Below, piece by piece: positions 1-6,978 of a DNA stretch of 17,574 nt. A program made the translations under genes and the position numbers. Positions within the stretch are counted from its first letter, which is position 1. Each line of letters begins with the position of its first letter. The stretch is from the NCBI GenBank assembly GCA_003532195.1, contig DOFA01000028.1:1-17574 (forward strand). The letters are read 5' to 3'. This DNA is from Clostridiales bacterium (GTDB taxonomy: Bacteria; Bacillota; Clostridia; Saccharofermentanales; UBA5734). The notes beneath the pieces were generated by a model. The model worked only from the letters and a program-made list of their open reading frames with translations, was not told the DNA's origin and did no database searches.

Positions 1-45
1 TTCATACCCGAACTGTCGTTGGTTCGAATCCGACCGCCGCTACCA
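1..45 (+). tRNA. tRNA-Met (CAT), 3' part, cut by window edge
   Basis: The window opens inside the anticodon loop: bases 1-7 read TTCATAC, so the anticodon is CAT at 3-5. The T arm (21-25 region pairing with 30-34 around loop TTCGAAT), the acceptor strand CGCCGCT (35-41), discriminator A42 and encoded CCA (43-45) are all present. The loop and acceptor sequence resemble elongator tRNA-Met of Bacillus rather than the initiator or the tRNA-Ile read by lysidine, but the missing 5' half prevents a firm distinction. Confidence 0.88.
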
Positions 46-48
46 TAT

Positions 49-123
49 GGCCCGTTGGTCAAGCGGTTAAGACATCGCCCTTTCACGGCGAAGACAGGAG
101 TTCGATTCTCCTACGGGTCACCA
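49..123 (+). tRNA. tRNA-Glu (TTC)
   Basis: A full cloverleaf is visible. The acceptor GGCCCGT (49-55) pairs with ACGGGTC (113-119), with one G-T wobble; the anticodon stem TCGCC (75-79) pairs with GGCGA (87-91), and the loop CTTTCAC places anticodon TTC at 82-84. CCA is encoded at 121-123. It lies three bases after tRNA-Met and is surely co-transcribed with it. Confidence 0.97.
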
Positions 124-128
124 GTCAC

Positions 129-204
129 GGGTGCTTAGCTCAGCCGGGAGAGCACATGCTTCACACGCATGGGGTCGCAGGTTCAAGTCCTGTAGTACCC
201 ACCA
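129..204 (+). tRNA. tRNA-Val (CAC)
   Basis: The acceptor GGGTGCT (129-135) pairs with AGTACCC (194-200). The anticodon stem CATGC (155-159) pairs with GCATG (167-171), and loop TTCACAC gives anticodon CAC at 162-164, which reads GUG. CCA is encoded at 202-204. It is the third gene of the tRNA cluster, five bases after tRNA-Glu. Confidence 0.96.
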
Positions 205-220
205 AGAACAGGAACGGGGT

Positions 221-294
221 GGCACCATAGCCAAGAGGTAAGGCAGAGGTCTGCAAAACCTTTATCTCCAGTTCGATTCTGGATGGTGCCTCCA
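221..294 (+). tRNA. tRNA-Cys (GCA)
   Basis: The acceptor GGCACCA (221-227) pairs with TGGTGCC (284-290). The anticodon stem GAGGT (246-250) pairs with ACCTT (258-262), with a G-T wobble at its base; loop CTGCAAA gives anticodon GCA at 253-255. CCA is encoded at 292-294. It is the last gene of the cluster and runs straight into the terminator hairpin. Confidence 0.97.
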
Positions 295-323
295 AAGAGC
301 CTCCGCCCTGGCGGAGGCTCTTT
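294..323 (+). terminator. Terminator hairpin of the tRNA cluster
   Basis: A perfect 14-base inverted repeat (294-307 against 310-323) is built on a GC-rich core, GAGCCTCCGCC, with a minimal loop, and ends in TTT followed by CATT. The first stem base is the final A of tRNA-Cys. The T run is short, but the stem is very stable and its place directly after the tRNAs fits an intrinsic terminator. Confidence 0.78.
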
Positions 324-367
324 CATTGAATTCCCAGCCGAAAGGCAGCCCATGTCAGGTGAAAAAT

Positions 368-1285
368 ATGTACCAATCAGAAGATAAGAAATACCAGCGT
401 TTTTTCCAGGCATATAATGAGCAGTTTGCCAGCATGTGCGACTTGGCGATCAGCCAGTACGGGCGGGATACCGGCCGGGAATGGGCAGGCGGCGACGGCA
501 GCCTGCGCAACGCGGTCCAGAACAATATGCAAGAATGGTTTAGCCGGCCCTTTGCCCCGGAATATCCGGGCCTTACGGGCGATCAGCTGATCGACGGCCT
601 GGCGTCCCCGGCGGACGCGATCAAATTCGCCGCTTTTGCCGCCGCCTGTTGTGACGACGAGCTTCCGGACCCGATCCGGGTCAAACTCGGCTCGTTTGGT
701 CCGGATATCGGCGAAAAAATCCTGACTTCGATCGACCGGTCCGTCTGGGAAAACGATGAAAACCGGACAGTGGAAGATGAGCAGGCTGTCGCCATTGGCG
801 CGGCGTTTCTCAAACTACTCGGCGACTGGGAAAACGCGGACGGTCTGGCGGCTGTTCTCGATGGATTCACCGCCTTAAATCAGCCGGATGAAAGAATAGC
901 CGATGCCATCCGGTATTATATCGTGGCGCTGGACGGCCAGGCGATCCTGCCAGTTATGGATTTAATCGGGCAGGAACTGGAGCGGCAGCAGGATTTACGG
1001 CCGGCAGCCGAATATCTGCTCATCGCCCTGACCGATCTGGGCAAAACCGAACCATCGGACGAACTGTTCTCCTGCCTGAGAAGCTGTTTCCGTAAAATGA
1101 ACCACAAAACCATCGGGGCGATTTGTCTCGGCGACTATGGCGACGGCCGCGGGATCGCTGTTTTGAAAGGATGGCTGGACAGCCATCCGGAAATCCGCGA
1201 CCGGCAGCTGATCGGCGAAATTCTCTCCTCAATCCGGCGATTGGGCGGGGATATATCGGATTTGCAGCATCGCCTGCGCCTGTGA
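368..1285 (+). CDS. Uncharacterised helical (HEAT-like) protein
   Basis: I do not recognise this 305-residue protein. It has no signal peptide or membrane segment, so it should be cytoplasmic. The sequence is almost entirely predicted helical, and the C-terminal half (about residues 195-300) has the rhythm of HEAT-type solenoid repeats, for example LGDYGDGRGIAVLKGWLDSH near residue 260. This is an inference from pattern only. The frame stays open upstream to a TTG at 326, but that start lies in the terminator; ATG 368 is chosen because AGGTG (356-360 region) sits seven bases before it. The gene stands alone between the tRNA cluster and tRNA-Gly, with no clear promoter of its own seen, so it may depend on read-through from the tRNA terminator. 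Its base composition matches the neighbours, so there is no sign of recent transfer. Confidence 0.82.
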   Translation: MYQSEDKKYQRFFQAYNEQFASMCDLAISQYGRDTGREWAGGDGSLRNAVQNNMQEWFSRPFAPEYPGLTGDQLIDGLASPADAIKFAAFAAACCDDELPDPIRVKLGSFGPDIGEKILTSIDRSVWENDENRTVEDEQAVAIGAAFLKLLGDWENADGLAAVLDGFTALNQPDERIADAIRYYIVALDGQAILPVMDLIGQELERQQDLRPAAEYLLIALTDLGKTEPSDELFSCLRSCFRKMNHKTIGAICLGDYGDGRGIAVLKGWLDSHPEIRDRQLIGEILSSIRRLGGDISDLQHRLRL

Positions 1286-1298
1286 GCCAGGAAACGAC

Positions 1299-1359
1299 AG
1301 CGGCAAATGCAAAGGCAGCCGGCAAATGCAGCCGGCAAATGACAAGCCGGCAAATGACA
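1299..1359 (+). repeat. Short tandem repeat, about four copies of AGCCGGCAAATGACA
   Basis: Two perfect 15-base copies (1330-1344 and 1345-1359) are preceded by a 13-base copy (1317-1329, AGCCGGCAAATGC) and a more degenerate one (1299-1311, AGCGGCAAATGCA). The array fills most of the space between the stop codon of the upstream gene and the -35 box of the tRNA-Gly promoter, which begins three bases after the last copy. It could be a slippage product or a row of protein-binding sites; the sequence does not decide. Confidence 0.85.
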
Positions 1360-1361
1360 TA

Positions 1362-1390
1362 TTGACAACAAAATCATTAATTCGTATAAT
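1362..1390 (+). promoter_or_regulatory. Consensus SigA promoter for tRNA-Gly
   Basis: The -35 box TTGACA (1362-1367) and -10 box TATAAT (1385-1390) both match consensus exactly, with a 17-base spacer. The tRNA-Gly gene begins 13 bases after the -10, so transcription would start just upstream of the mature 5' end. Strong promoters of this kind are typical of stable RNA genes. Confidence 0.95.
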
Positions 1391-1403
1391 TACCCATGCA
1401 CGT

Positions 1404-1478
1404 GCGGGATTAACTCAGTGGTAGAGTGTCACCTTGCCAAGGTGAAAGTCGCGAGTCCGAATCTCGTATCCCGCTCCA
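1404..1478 (+). tRNA. tRNA-Gly (GCC)
   Basis: The acceptor GCGGGAT (1404-1410) pairs fully with ATCCCGC (1468-1474). The anticodon stem TCACC (1429-1433) pairs with GGTGA (1441-1445), and loop TTGCCAA gives anticodon GCC at 1436-1438. CCA is encoded at 1476-1478. It is a single-gene unit with its own promoter and terminator. Confidence 0.97.
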
Positions 1479-1481
1479 AAG

Positions 1482-1506
1482 GCCAGACAGGAATGTCTGG
1501 CTTTTT
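1482..1506 (+). terminator. Intrinsic terminator of tRNA-Gly
   Basis: GCCAGACA (1482-1489) and TGTCTGGC (1494-1501) form an eight-base perfect stem with a GGAA tetraloop, followed by TTTTT (1502-1506). This is a textbook rho-independent terminator, placed four bases after the encoded CCA. Confidence 0.95.
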
Positions 1507-1511
1507 CGTTG

Positions 1512-1540
1512 TTTTCATCGCTTGCCTTTCCGTATATAAT
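1512..1540 (+). promoter_or_regulatory. Probable SigA promoter for the hprK operon
   Basis: A perfect -10 TATAAT (1535-1540) lies 17 bases after a weak -35 candidate TTTTCA (1512-1517; four of six consensus bases). It starts only six bases after the tRNA-Gly terminator and is 44 bases upstream of the hprK start codon. I see no clear catabolite-response element. Confidence 0.7.
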
Positions 1541-1584
1541 AAAGGGACTGCAGTTTGTGCCTGCCGGGCGTATTGGGGGAAAAT

Positions 1585-2505
1585 ATGGCTTTAGTTTCGC
1601 TACAGTCGATTGTTAATGAATTTGGTTTGGAGATTGTCGCCAATTTCGGCAATTTAAATGAAATCATGATATCGGTCGCCGATGTGACCCGGCCGGGTTT
1701 GCAGCTGGCGGGCTATTTCGACCATTTCGGACCGGACCGCATTCAAGTCCTGGGCAATATGGAAACGGCTTTTCTCGGCCGGCTGAATGCTTCGGAACGG
1801 TTGGGGCGTCTGGACGCGCTGTTTGCGAAAGGCATTCCCTGCCTGGTTCTGACCAGAAACCACCAGGCGATGCCGGAAGTTCTGGAATGGGCCCGGAAAT
1901 ATTCGATTCCGGTCTTGCGGACCGCTGAAATCACCTCATCTTTCACCAGCTCGCTGGTCAAATTTCTGAATGTGGAACTGGCGCCCCGGACATCCCTGCA
2001 CGGCGTGCTGGTCGAGGTCTACGGCGAAGGCATCCTGATTCTTGGCGAAAGCGGCGTCGGCAAGTCGGAAACCGCCCTGGAAATCGTCAAACGCGGCCAC
2101 CGCCTGATCGCCGACGACCTGGTCGAGGTGCGCCGGGTTTCAGATAAAACTTTGCTGGGCAGGGCTCCGGAGATCATCCGCTATTTAATAGAAATTCGCG
2201 GCATCGGCATCCTGGATGTCAAGGAGCTGTTTGGTGTTTCTTCGGTCAAGATGCAGGAAAACGTCGATTTTGTCATCAACCTGGAATTGTGGAACGAGAA
2301 GAAGACCTATGAGCGGCTGGGCGTCCATGAAGAAACGACCGATATCCTCGGCATCAATGTCCCCTCCATCACCATTCCGGTTAGGCCAGGCCGGAACCTG
2401 GCGATCATCGTCGAAGTGGCGGCGATCAATTTCCGCCAGAAGAAGATGGGTTACAACGCGGCAAAGGCCTTGACCGACCGGGTTTTCGGGCCGAACACCT
2501 ATTAA
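1585..2505 (+). CDS. hprK: HPr kinase/phosphorylase
   Basis: HprK phosphorylates the regulatory serine of HPr in the phosphotransferase system, and removes that phosphate, according to the state of glycolysis; seryl-phosphorylated HPr is the corepressor of CcpA in Bacillota. The 306-residue product has the normal family length. The N-terminal domain (about 1-130) is followed by the catalytic domain with H139, the Walker A loop GESGVGKS (154-161), acidic pair D177-D178 and the HprK signature EIRGIGILDV (203-212). The frame is open to a TTG at 1555, but ATG 1585 with GGGGGA (1575-1580) before it fits family N-termini better. It is the first gene of the operon that continues with murB, rapZ, yvcK and whiA, a standard clostridial arrangement. 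HPr itself is not in the window. Confidence 0.97.
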   Translation: MALVSLQSIVNEFGLEIVANFGNLNEIMISVADVTRPGLQLAGYFDHFGPDRIQVLGNMETAFLGRLNASERLGRLDALFAKGIPCLVLTRNHQAMPEVLEWARKYSIPVLRTAEITSSFTSSLVKFLNVELAPRTSLHGVLVEVYGEGILILGESGVGKSETALEIVKRGHRLIADDLVEVRRVSDKTLLGRAPEIIRYLIEIRGIGILDVKELFGVSSVKMQENVDFVINLELWNEKKTYERLGVHEETTDILGINVPSITIPVRPGRNLAIIVEVAAINFRQKKMGYNAAKALTDRVFGPNTY

Positions 2506-2537
2506 TCGCCCCGGCCGGATGACTGGAGAAAACTGAC

Positions 2538-3455
2538 ATGACGTTATTAGCCGAGTTGATCAGCAGGCTGCCGGAAGCGGCGGATCGCATCCGATCCGAT
2601 GTCCCGATGTCGGAGCACACCACGTTCCGGATTGGCGGGCCGGCTGACATCTATTGCGAGCCGGCCGGCCTGGAGGAGATCGCAGCGATCCTCCGTTACT
2701 GCCGGGCGCAGGGGGTACCCTGCACTTACATCGGCAACGGCTCGAACATCCTGGTGGCGGACCGGGGTATCCGCGGCGTCGTCCTGGCTCTCGGCGACAA
2801 CCTGTCCGCCATCGAACAAGACGGCGACACACTGCGGGTGCAGGCCGGAACGAAGCTCTCAGCCGCGGCGGCTTACGCGGCAAATCACGGTTTGGCGGGA
2901 ATAGAGTTTGCCGCGGGAATACCAGGGACGATGGGCGGTGCGGTCTGGATGAACGCCGGAGCTTATGAACACTGCATGGCGGAAATCATTGACTGGACCG
3001 AATATCTGGATGATTGCCTGACGCTGCGGCGGATCAGCCAGCCGGAGCACCATTTTGCCAATCGCAAAAGCATGTTTTCCGATCAGGATTATCTGATCTA
3101 CCGTTCGCAAATCAGGCTGGCGCCGGACGATCCGCGAAACATCCTGAGGCGGATGGCGGATATGGCCGCACGTCGGCGCGCTTCCCAGCCGCTTGACTTG
3201 CCCAGCGCCGGGAGCGTTTTCAAACGTCCGCCCGGCTATTTTGCCGGCAAGCTGATCAGTGATTGCGGGCTGAAGGGGTGTCGGGTCGGCGAGGCTGAAG
3301 TATCCGAAAAACACGCCGGTTTTATTATCAACCGCGGCCGCGCGAGCGCAGGCGATGTCTGGCAGCTGATCTGCCGGATCCGGCAGACTGTAACCGAGCA
3401 GACAGGCGTCGACCTGGAGCCGGAAATCCGCCTGGTCGGCGACTGGCAGGAATAA
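2538..3455 (+). CDS. murB: UDP-N-acetylenolpyruvoylglucosamine reductase
   Basis: MurB is a cytoplasmic FAD enzyme that reduces UDP-GlcNAc-enolpyruvate with NADPH to UDP-N-acetylmuramate, the second step of peptidoglycan precursor synthesis. The 305-residue protein shows the FAD-binding motifs TTFRIGGPAD (28-37), YIGNGSNILV (64-73) and GIPGTMGGAVWMNAGAY (127-143). The C-terminal domain carries PSAGSVFKRP (222-231), whose S226 is the expected proton donor, and E296 in EPEIRLVG. The length and the absence of an extra loop suggest the type II MurB of Bacillota. The ATG is preceded by GGAG at 2525-2528. It lies 32 bases after hprK and is clearly co-transcribed. Confidence 0.97.
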   Translation: MTLLAELISRLPEAADRIRSDVPMSEHTTFRIGGPADIYCEPAGLEEIAAILRYCRAQGVPCTYIGNGSNILVADRGIRGVVLALGDNLSAIEQDGDTLRVQAGTKLSAAAAYAANHGLAGIEFAAGIPGTMGGAVWMNAGAYEHCMAEIIDWTEYLDDCLTLRRISQPEHHFANRKSMFSDQDYLIYRSQIRLAPDDPRNILRRMADMAARRRASQPLDLPSAGSVFKRPPGYFAGKLISDCGLKGCRVGEAEVSEKHAGFIINRGRASAGDVWQLICRIRQTVTEQTGVDLEPEIRLVGDWQE

Positions 3456-3488
3456 GAGAAGGCAATCGCAGCGGAGAGGAGCGGGAAA

Positions 3489-4382
3489 ATGGAAATCATC
3501 ATTCTGACCGGCATGTCGGGCGCCGGCAAAAGCCTGGCAGCCAACTACCTGGAAGACATGGGTTTTTTCTGCATTGACAATATGCCTCCGGATCTGCTGC
3601 CGGATCTGGTCAGCTCTTTCACCCGCAGCAACCTTTCGTCTTCGATCGCGGAGATGAACCGCGTGGCTTTCGTGATCGATGTCCGCAGTCTCGAGCTGTT
3701 CGACGGCATTATTCCCGCCCTTGAAAAATTAAACCAGATGGCGGTCAGCCATCGGATCATTTTTCTGGACGCCACCGATCAGGTTTTGATCAACCGCTAC
3801 AAGCAAAGCCGGCGCAACCATCCGCTAGCCCAGGGCCGGGGCATTGTCCAGGCCATCGAGCTCGAGAGGCAGCGGCTGATGCCCATCAAAGCCATTGCCG
3901 CGGATGTGATCGAAACCTCGAACCTGACTCCGACCGAACTGCGCAATCTGCTGTACGCCATGCTGTCCATGACTGACCGCGACGAACGGATGACGATCCT
4001 GATCCAGTCTTTTGGTTTCAAATACGGCATACCGGTCGACTGCGATTGTGTGATTGATGTCCGCCTGATCCCCAATCCGTTTTATCTGCCGGATCTGAAA
4101 CCTCTTTGCGGTTTGGACGAACCGGTCATCAACTATGTGATGTCCTTTGAAGAAACCCGGATTTTTATGGATATGCAGGAAAAACTGTTTGAATATGCAA
4201 TACCGTACTATATCCGTGAGGGGCGCGTCCGCCTGACCATCGGCGTCGGCTGCACCGGCGGCCGCCACCGTTCGGTCGTGCTGGCGGAAGACCTGGCCAA
4301 CCGCCTGCGCGACAACCATCTGCGGGTGGTCATCGACCATCGGGATCTGGAAAAAGATCAGATCAAACCTCGCTGCGAATAA
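3489..4382 (+). CDS. rapZ: RapZ/YvcJ family nucleotide-binding protein
   Basis: This 297-residue protein belongs to the RapZ (YvcJ) family. Members have an N-terminal P-loop domain that hydrolyses nucleotides and a C-terminal domain; in Escherichia coli RapZ is an RNA-binding adaptor that controls glucosamine-6-phosphate synthase through small RNAs, while the role of Bacillus YvcJ is less clear. Visible are the Walker A motif GMSGAGKS (8-15), the conserved FFCIDNMPPDLLP just after it, and the C-terminal signature CTGGRHRSV (255-263). The GGAGAGGAG stretch before the ATG provides the ribosome site. Its place between murB and yvcK is the usual one. The P-loop call is certain; a small-RNA role here is not implied. 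Confidence 0.96.
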   Translation: MEIIILTGMSGAGKSLAANYLEDMGFFCIDNMPPDLLPDLVSSFTRSNLSSSIAEMNRVAFVIDVRSLELFDGIIPALEKLNQMAVSHRIIFLDATDQVLINRYKQSRRNHPLAQGRGIVQAIELERQRLMPIKAIAADVIETSNLTPTELRNLLYAMLSMTDRDERMTILIQSFGFKYGIPVDCDCVIDVRLIPNPFYLPDLKPLCGLDEPVINYVMSFEETRIFMDMQEKLFEYAIPYYIREGRVRLTIGVGCTGGRHRSVVLAEDLANRLRDNHLRVVIDHRDLEKDQIKPRCE

Positions 4383-4407
4383 ACCAGGGCAGGAGAAATA
4401 AGCCGGA

Positions 4408-5487
4408 ATGCTGACACAGATTGAAGAGAAAATAATCCAATACGCCAAAAACCCGGCCGATGGCCTGAAGATCGCCGTCATTGGCGGCGGCACCGGCCTG
4501 TCGACGCTGTTGCGCGGCCTGAAGCTCTATTCCAATCACCTGGCAGCCATTGTGACCGTCGCCGATAATGGCGGCTCATCGGGAATGCTGCGCGAGGATC
4601 TTGGGATTTTGCCGCCCGGAGATATCCGCAACTGCATTCTGGCTTTAGCTGATACGGAACCTTTGATGAACGACCTGTTGAATTTCCGTTTCCATGACGG
4701 CCGGCTGAAGGGCCAGAATTTCGGCAATTTGCTGATCGCGGCCATGAACGGCATTTCCGGCAATTTTTGCGATGCAGTCCGGAATGTATCCAAGGTTCTG
4801 GCAGTCAAAGGGCGCGTCCTGCCAGTTTCCCTGCAAAACATACAAATCGGCGCCCGGCTGGCGGACAGAACGGTCATACAGGGCGAATCAGCCATCGGGC
4901 ACCGGTATGCCACGCCCGACAATGAGATCGCCGAGCTGTTCATGGAACCGGCTGACGCCACTGCCCTTCCGGAAGCCGTTGAAGCGCTGAAGGCGGCCGA
5001 TGTGATTGTTATAGGTCCCGGCAGCCTGTATACCAGCATCATCCCCAACCTGCTGTTTGCGGATATCTGCCAGGCGATCGCCCTGAGCCGGGCGCCGCGG
5101 ATCTATGTCTGCAACATCATGACCCAGCCGGCCGAAACGATGGGTTATGATGCGGCCCGGCATCTGGCGGCTCTGCTCAAGCATGCCCAACGCCAGACAG
5201 CCAGGGGATTTGTTGATTACTGCATTGTCAACAACGCCTGGATCGACCGTCAGCTGATCAATCGCTATCAGCTGGAGAGCGCGGTGCCGGTCCTGGCCGA
5301 AAGGGGATCGGTGGAAATCCTCGGCACGAAAATGGTTGAAGCGCCGCTGGCTTGTGTCAATAACGGCGCGATCCGCCACGACCATACGATTTTGGCCCGC
5401 TCGGTGCTGAGCCTGGCTTTAAATCATCTGAACTGCGCGGACAAGCCGGCCGCAAGAAGCAAAAAGGCTTACGGATCCGCCGTATGA
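4408..5487 (+). CDS. yvcK: YvcK-like gluconeogenesis factor (CofD family)
   Basis: YvcK proteins are needed for growth on gluconeogenic carbon sources and for cell shape in Bacillus subtilis, where the protein binds UDP-sugars. The fold is that of CofD phospholactate transferase, though no such activity is expected here. The 359-residue product opens with IAVIGGGTGLSTLLRGLK (22-39), then VTVADNGGSSGMLRE (49-63) and PPGDIRNCILALAD (69-82), all hallmark blocks, and later has VIVIGPGSLYTSIIPNLL. The stop codon overlaps the whiA start in an ATGA junction, which indicates translational coupling. In this operon it sits beside HprK, MurB and RapZ, all linked to carbon or amino-sugar metabolism. Confidence 0.96.
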   Translation: MLTQIEEKIIQYAKNPADGLKIAVIGGGTGLSTLLRGLKLYSNHLAAIVTVADNGGSSGMLREDLGILPPGDIRNCILALADTEPLMNDLLNFRFHDGRLKGQNFGNLLIAAMNGISGNFCDAVRNVSKVLAVKGRVLPVSLQNIQIGARLADRTVIQGESAIGHRYATPDNEIAELFMEPADATALPEAVEALKAADVIVIGPGSLYTSIIPNLLFADICQAIALSRAPRIYVCNIMTQPAETMGYDAARHLAALLKHAQRQTARGFVDYCIVNNAWIDRQLINRYQLESAVPVLAERGSVEILGTKMVEAPLACVNNGAIRHDHTILARSVLSLALNHLNCADKPAARSKKAYGSAV

Positions 5488-6479
5488 AGCAAAAACCTTT
5501 GACATTTTCCCATCAGGTCAAAGATGAACTAAGTCTGGCGGCCTGCGCGGACGCGTGCTGCCGGCGGGCAGAGATCGGCGCGGCGTTTTACGGCGCAGCC
5601 CGGTTTTCCGGGCAAACCATGGCGCTGACCACCGCCCATCAGGGGTGTGCTGCCAGGCTGACCCGCCTGATCCGGGAGCAGTACCGGTCTGAGGTATGCT
5701 GGCAGGCCGGCCGCGAGTGGCTGACCTTGAATATTGCCGATCCGGTGCTGTATCGGGCGCTTAGCCAGGATATGATCGAGCTTTTTGGCTTTGACCCGGC
5801 CGGCAGCCGGGCAGGACCGCTGCCGGATTTGCCGGGGAGTCAGCCGCCGCCGGCGCTGGAACTGGCGCCGGCGCCGGAGTCCTTGCCGGCGTGTTGCCGG
5901 CAGGCGATCCTGCGGGCTTTGTTCCTGGTCGGCGGATCAATCAGCCAGCCGGAAGTTTCTTATCACCTGGAATTCTCGATCCGGCAAAGCGGCGCCGCCC
6001 GTATGGCTATCGGCCTGCTGGGCCATATGGCGATCCGGACCGGGATGCTGATCCGGCACGGCTGCCATATTGTCTACATCAAGGAAGGCCAGTTTCTAGC
6101 TGAATTCCTCCTCCAGACCGGCGCTCACCATTCGCTGCTGGCCTTTGAATCGCTGCGGGTTGAGAAGGAGATGCGCAACAGCGTCAACCGGGTCGTTAAT
6201 TGCGACAGCGCCAACATCCAGCGGATCGCCAACACCTCGGCCCGCCAGCTGGAACTGATCAGCCGGATCCGCGAACCGGAAACCTGGGGCTTGCTGCCTC
6301 CGGATCTGCAGCAGGCCGCGGAAATCCGCCTGGACCATCCGGACCTTTCCTTGAAGGAATTAGGCGAAATGATGGAGCCGAAGCTGGGAAAATCCGGAAT
6401 GAACCATCGGTTGAAACGCCTGGAAAACCTGGCGGCGGAATTATTGAATCCAAAGGGGGAAAATGGCGGTGAGCCTTGA
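5484..6479 (+). CDS. whiA: WhiA family DNA-binding regulator
   Basis: WhiA controls sporulation septation in Streptomyces and influences cell division and chromosome segregation in Bacillus. The family combines a degenerate LAGLIDADG homing-endonuclease fold with a C-terminal helix-turn-helix. Here the N-terminal domain spans about 1-105 (SHQVKDELSL at 9-18), the second LAGLIDADG half begins at RQAILRALFLVGGSIS (139-153), the conserved NRVVNCDSANIQR follows at 235-247, and the HTH lies at about 285-320. Unusually, residues 106-136 form a proline-rich linker (PLPDLPGSQPPPALELAPAP), and the DNA below it is a run of GCCGG words. The ATG overlaps the yvcK stop by four bases. The family call is secure; its targets here are unknown. 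Confidence 0.95.
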   Translation: MKQKPLTFSHQVKDELSLAACADACCRRAEIGAAFYGAARFSGQTMALTTAHQGCAARLTRLIREQYRSEVCWQAGREWLTLNIADPVLYRALSQDMIELFGFDPAGSRAGPLPDLPGSQPPPALELAPAPESLPACCRQAILRALFLVGGSISQPEVSYHLEFSIRQSGAARMAIGLLGHMAIRTGMLIRHGCHIVYIKEGQFLAEFLLQTGAHHSLLAFESLRVEKEMRNSVNRVVNCDSANIQRIANTSARQLELISRIREPETWGLLPPDLQQAAEIRLDHPDLSLKELGEMMEPKLGKSGMNHRLKRLENLAAELLNPKGENGGEP

Positions 6480-6978
6480 AATTGCCCTGGTCGAACCGGA
6501 AATACCGCAAAACACCGGCAATATCGCCCGTACTTGCGTCGCTGTCGGCGCCCGGCTGCACCTGGTCGAGCCGCTGGGATTTTCCATCGATAACCGGCAT
6601 CTCAAGCGCGCCGGCCTGGATTACTGGTTCGACCTTGATCTGACCTTGTGGCCGGACATCGATACCTTGCTGCGCGGACAGGAAAATGGCAAAAAAATCT
6701 ATTACGCCACCACCAAAGGCGGCAGGGTTTATACGGAAGCAGATTATGGCGGCGATATTTTGCTCGTTTTCGGTAAAGAAACCAAGGGCCTTCCAGAATC
6801 GCTCTTGATGGCGCATCCGGAGCGCTGCCTGCGGATCCCCATGCTTGCCGGCCGCCGTTCCCTGAACCTGTCCAACGCCGTCGCTGTGATGGCCTATGAA
6901 ACGCTGCGGCAGCAGGGATTTCCAGAAATGCTGCAGGCAAGCCTGTACTTTAACAACCCAAACGAGGTGATCGGATGA
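6463..6978 (+). CDS. trmL: tRNA (cytidine/uridine-34-2'-O)-methyltransferase
   Basis: TrmL (CspR) is a small SPOUT methyltransferase that 2'-O-methylates the wobble base of tRNA-Leu species. All three SPOUT blocks are present in the 171 residues: EPEIPQNTGNIARTC (11-25), VFGKETKGLP (102-111) and RIPMLAGRRSLNLSNAVAV (124-142), which together form the trefoil knot that binds S-adenosylmethionine. The gene overlaps the end of whiA by 17 bases. The start is uncertain: ATG 6463 is only three bases from the GGGGG core at 6455-6459, whereas in-frame GTG 6469 is nine bases away, which is better spaced and would shorten the protein by two residues. The stop overlaps the next gene in an ATGA junction. 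Confidence 0.95.
   Translation: MAVSLEIALVEPEIPQNTGNIARTCVAVGARLHLVEPLGFSIDNRHLKRAGLDYWFDLDLTLWPDIDTLLRGQENGKKIYYATTKGGRVYTEADYGGDILLVFGKETKGLPESLLMAHPERCLRIPMLAGRRSLNLSNAVAVMAYETLRQQGFPEMLQASLYFNNPNEVIG

Noticed and set aside
326..367. TTG start for the 368 gene within the tRNA terminator
   Set aside because: It begins inside the end of the hairpin and has no ribosome site, while ATG 368 has AGGTG seven bases upstream.
1..1478. tRNA-linked integrated element or genomic island at the tRNA genes
   Set aside because: No integrase gene and no direct repeat of a tRNA 3' end is present in the interval, and composition does not change.
2599..2968. Two overlapping plus-strand open frames inside murB
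   Set aside because: They are arginine/proline-rich frameshifted readings of murB codons; murB itself is intact with all motifs.
3825..4493. Minus-strand open frame of 222 codons across rapZ and the yvcK start
   Set aside because: It lies opposite highly conserved rapZ motifs, has no ribosome site and crosses two plus-strand genes.
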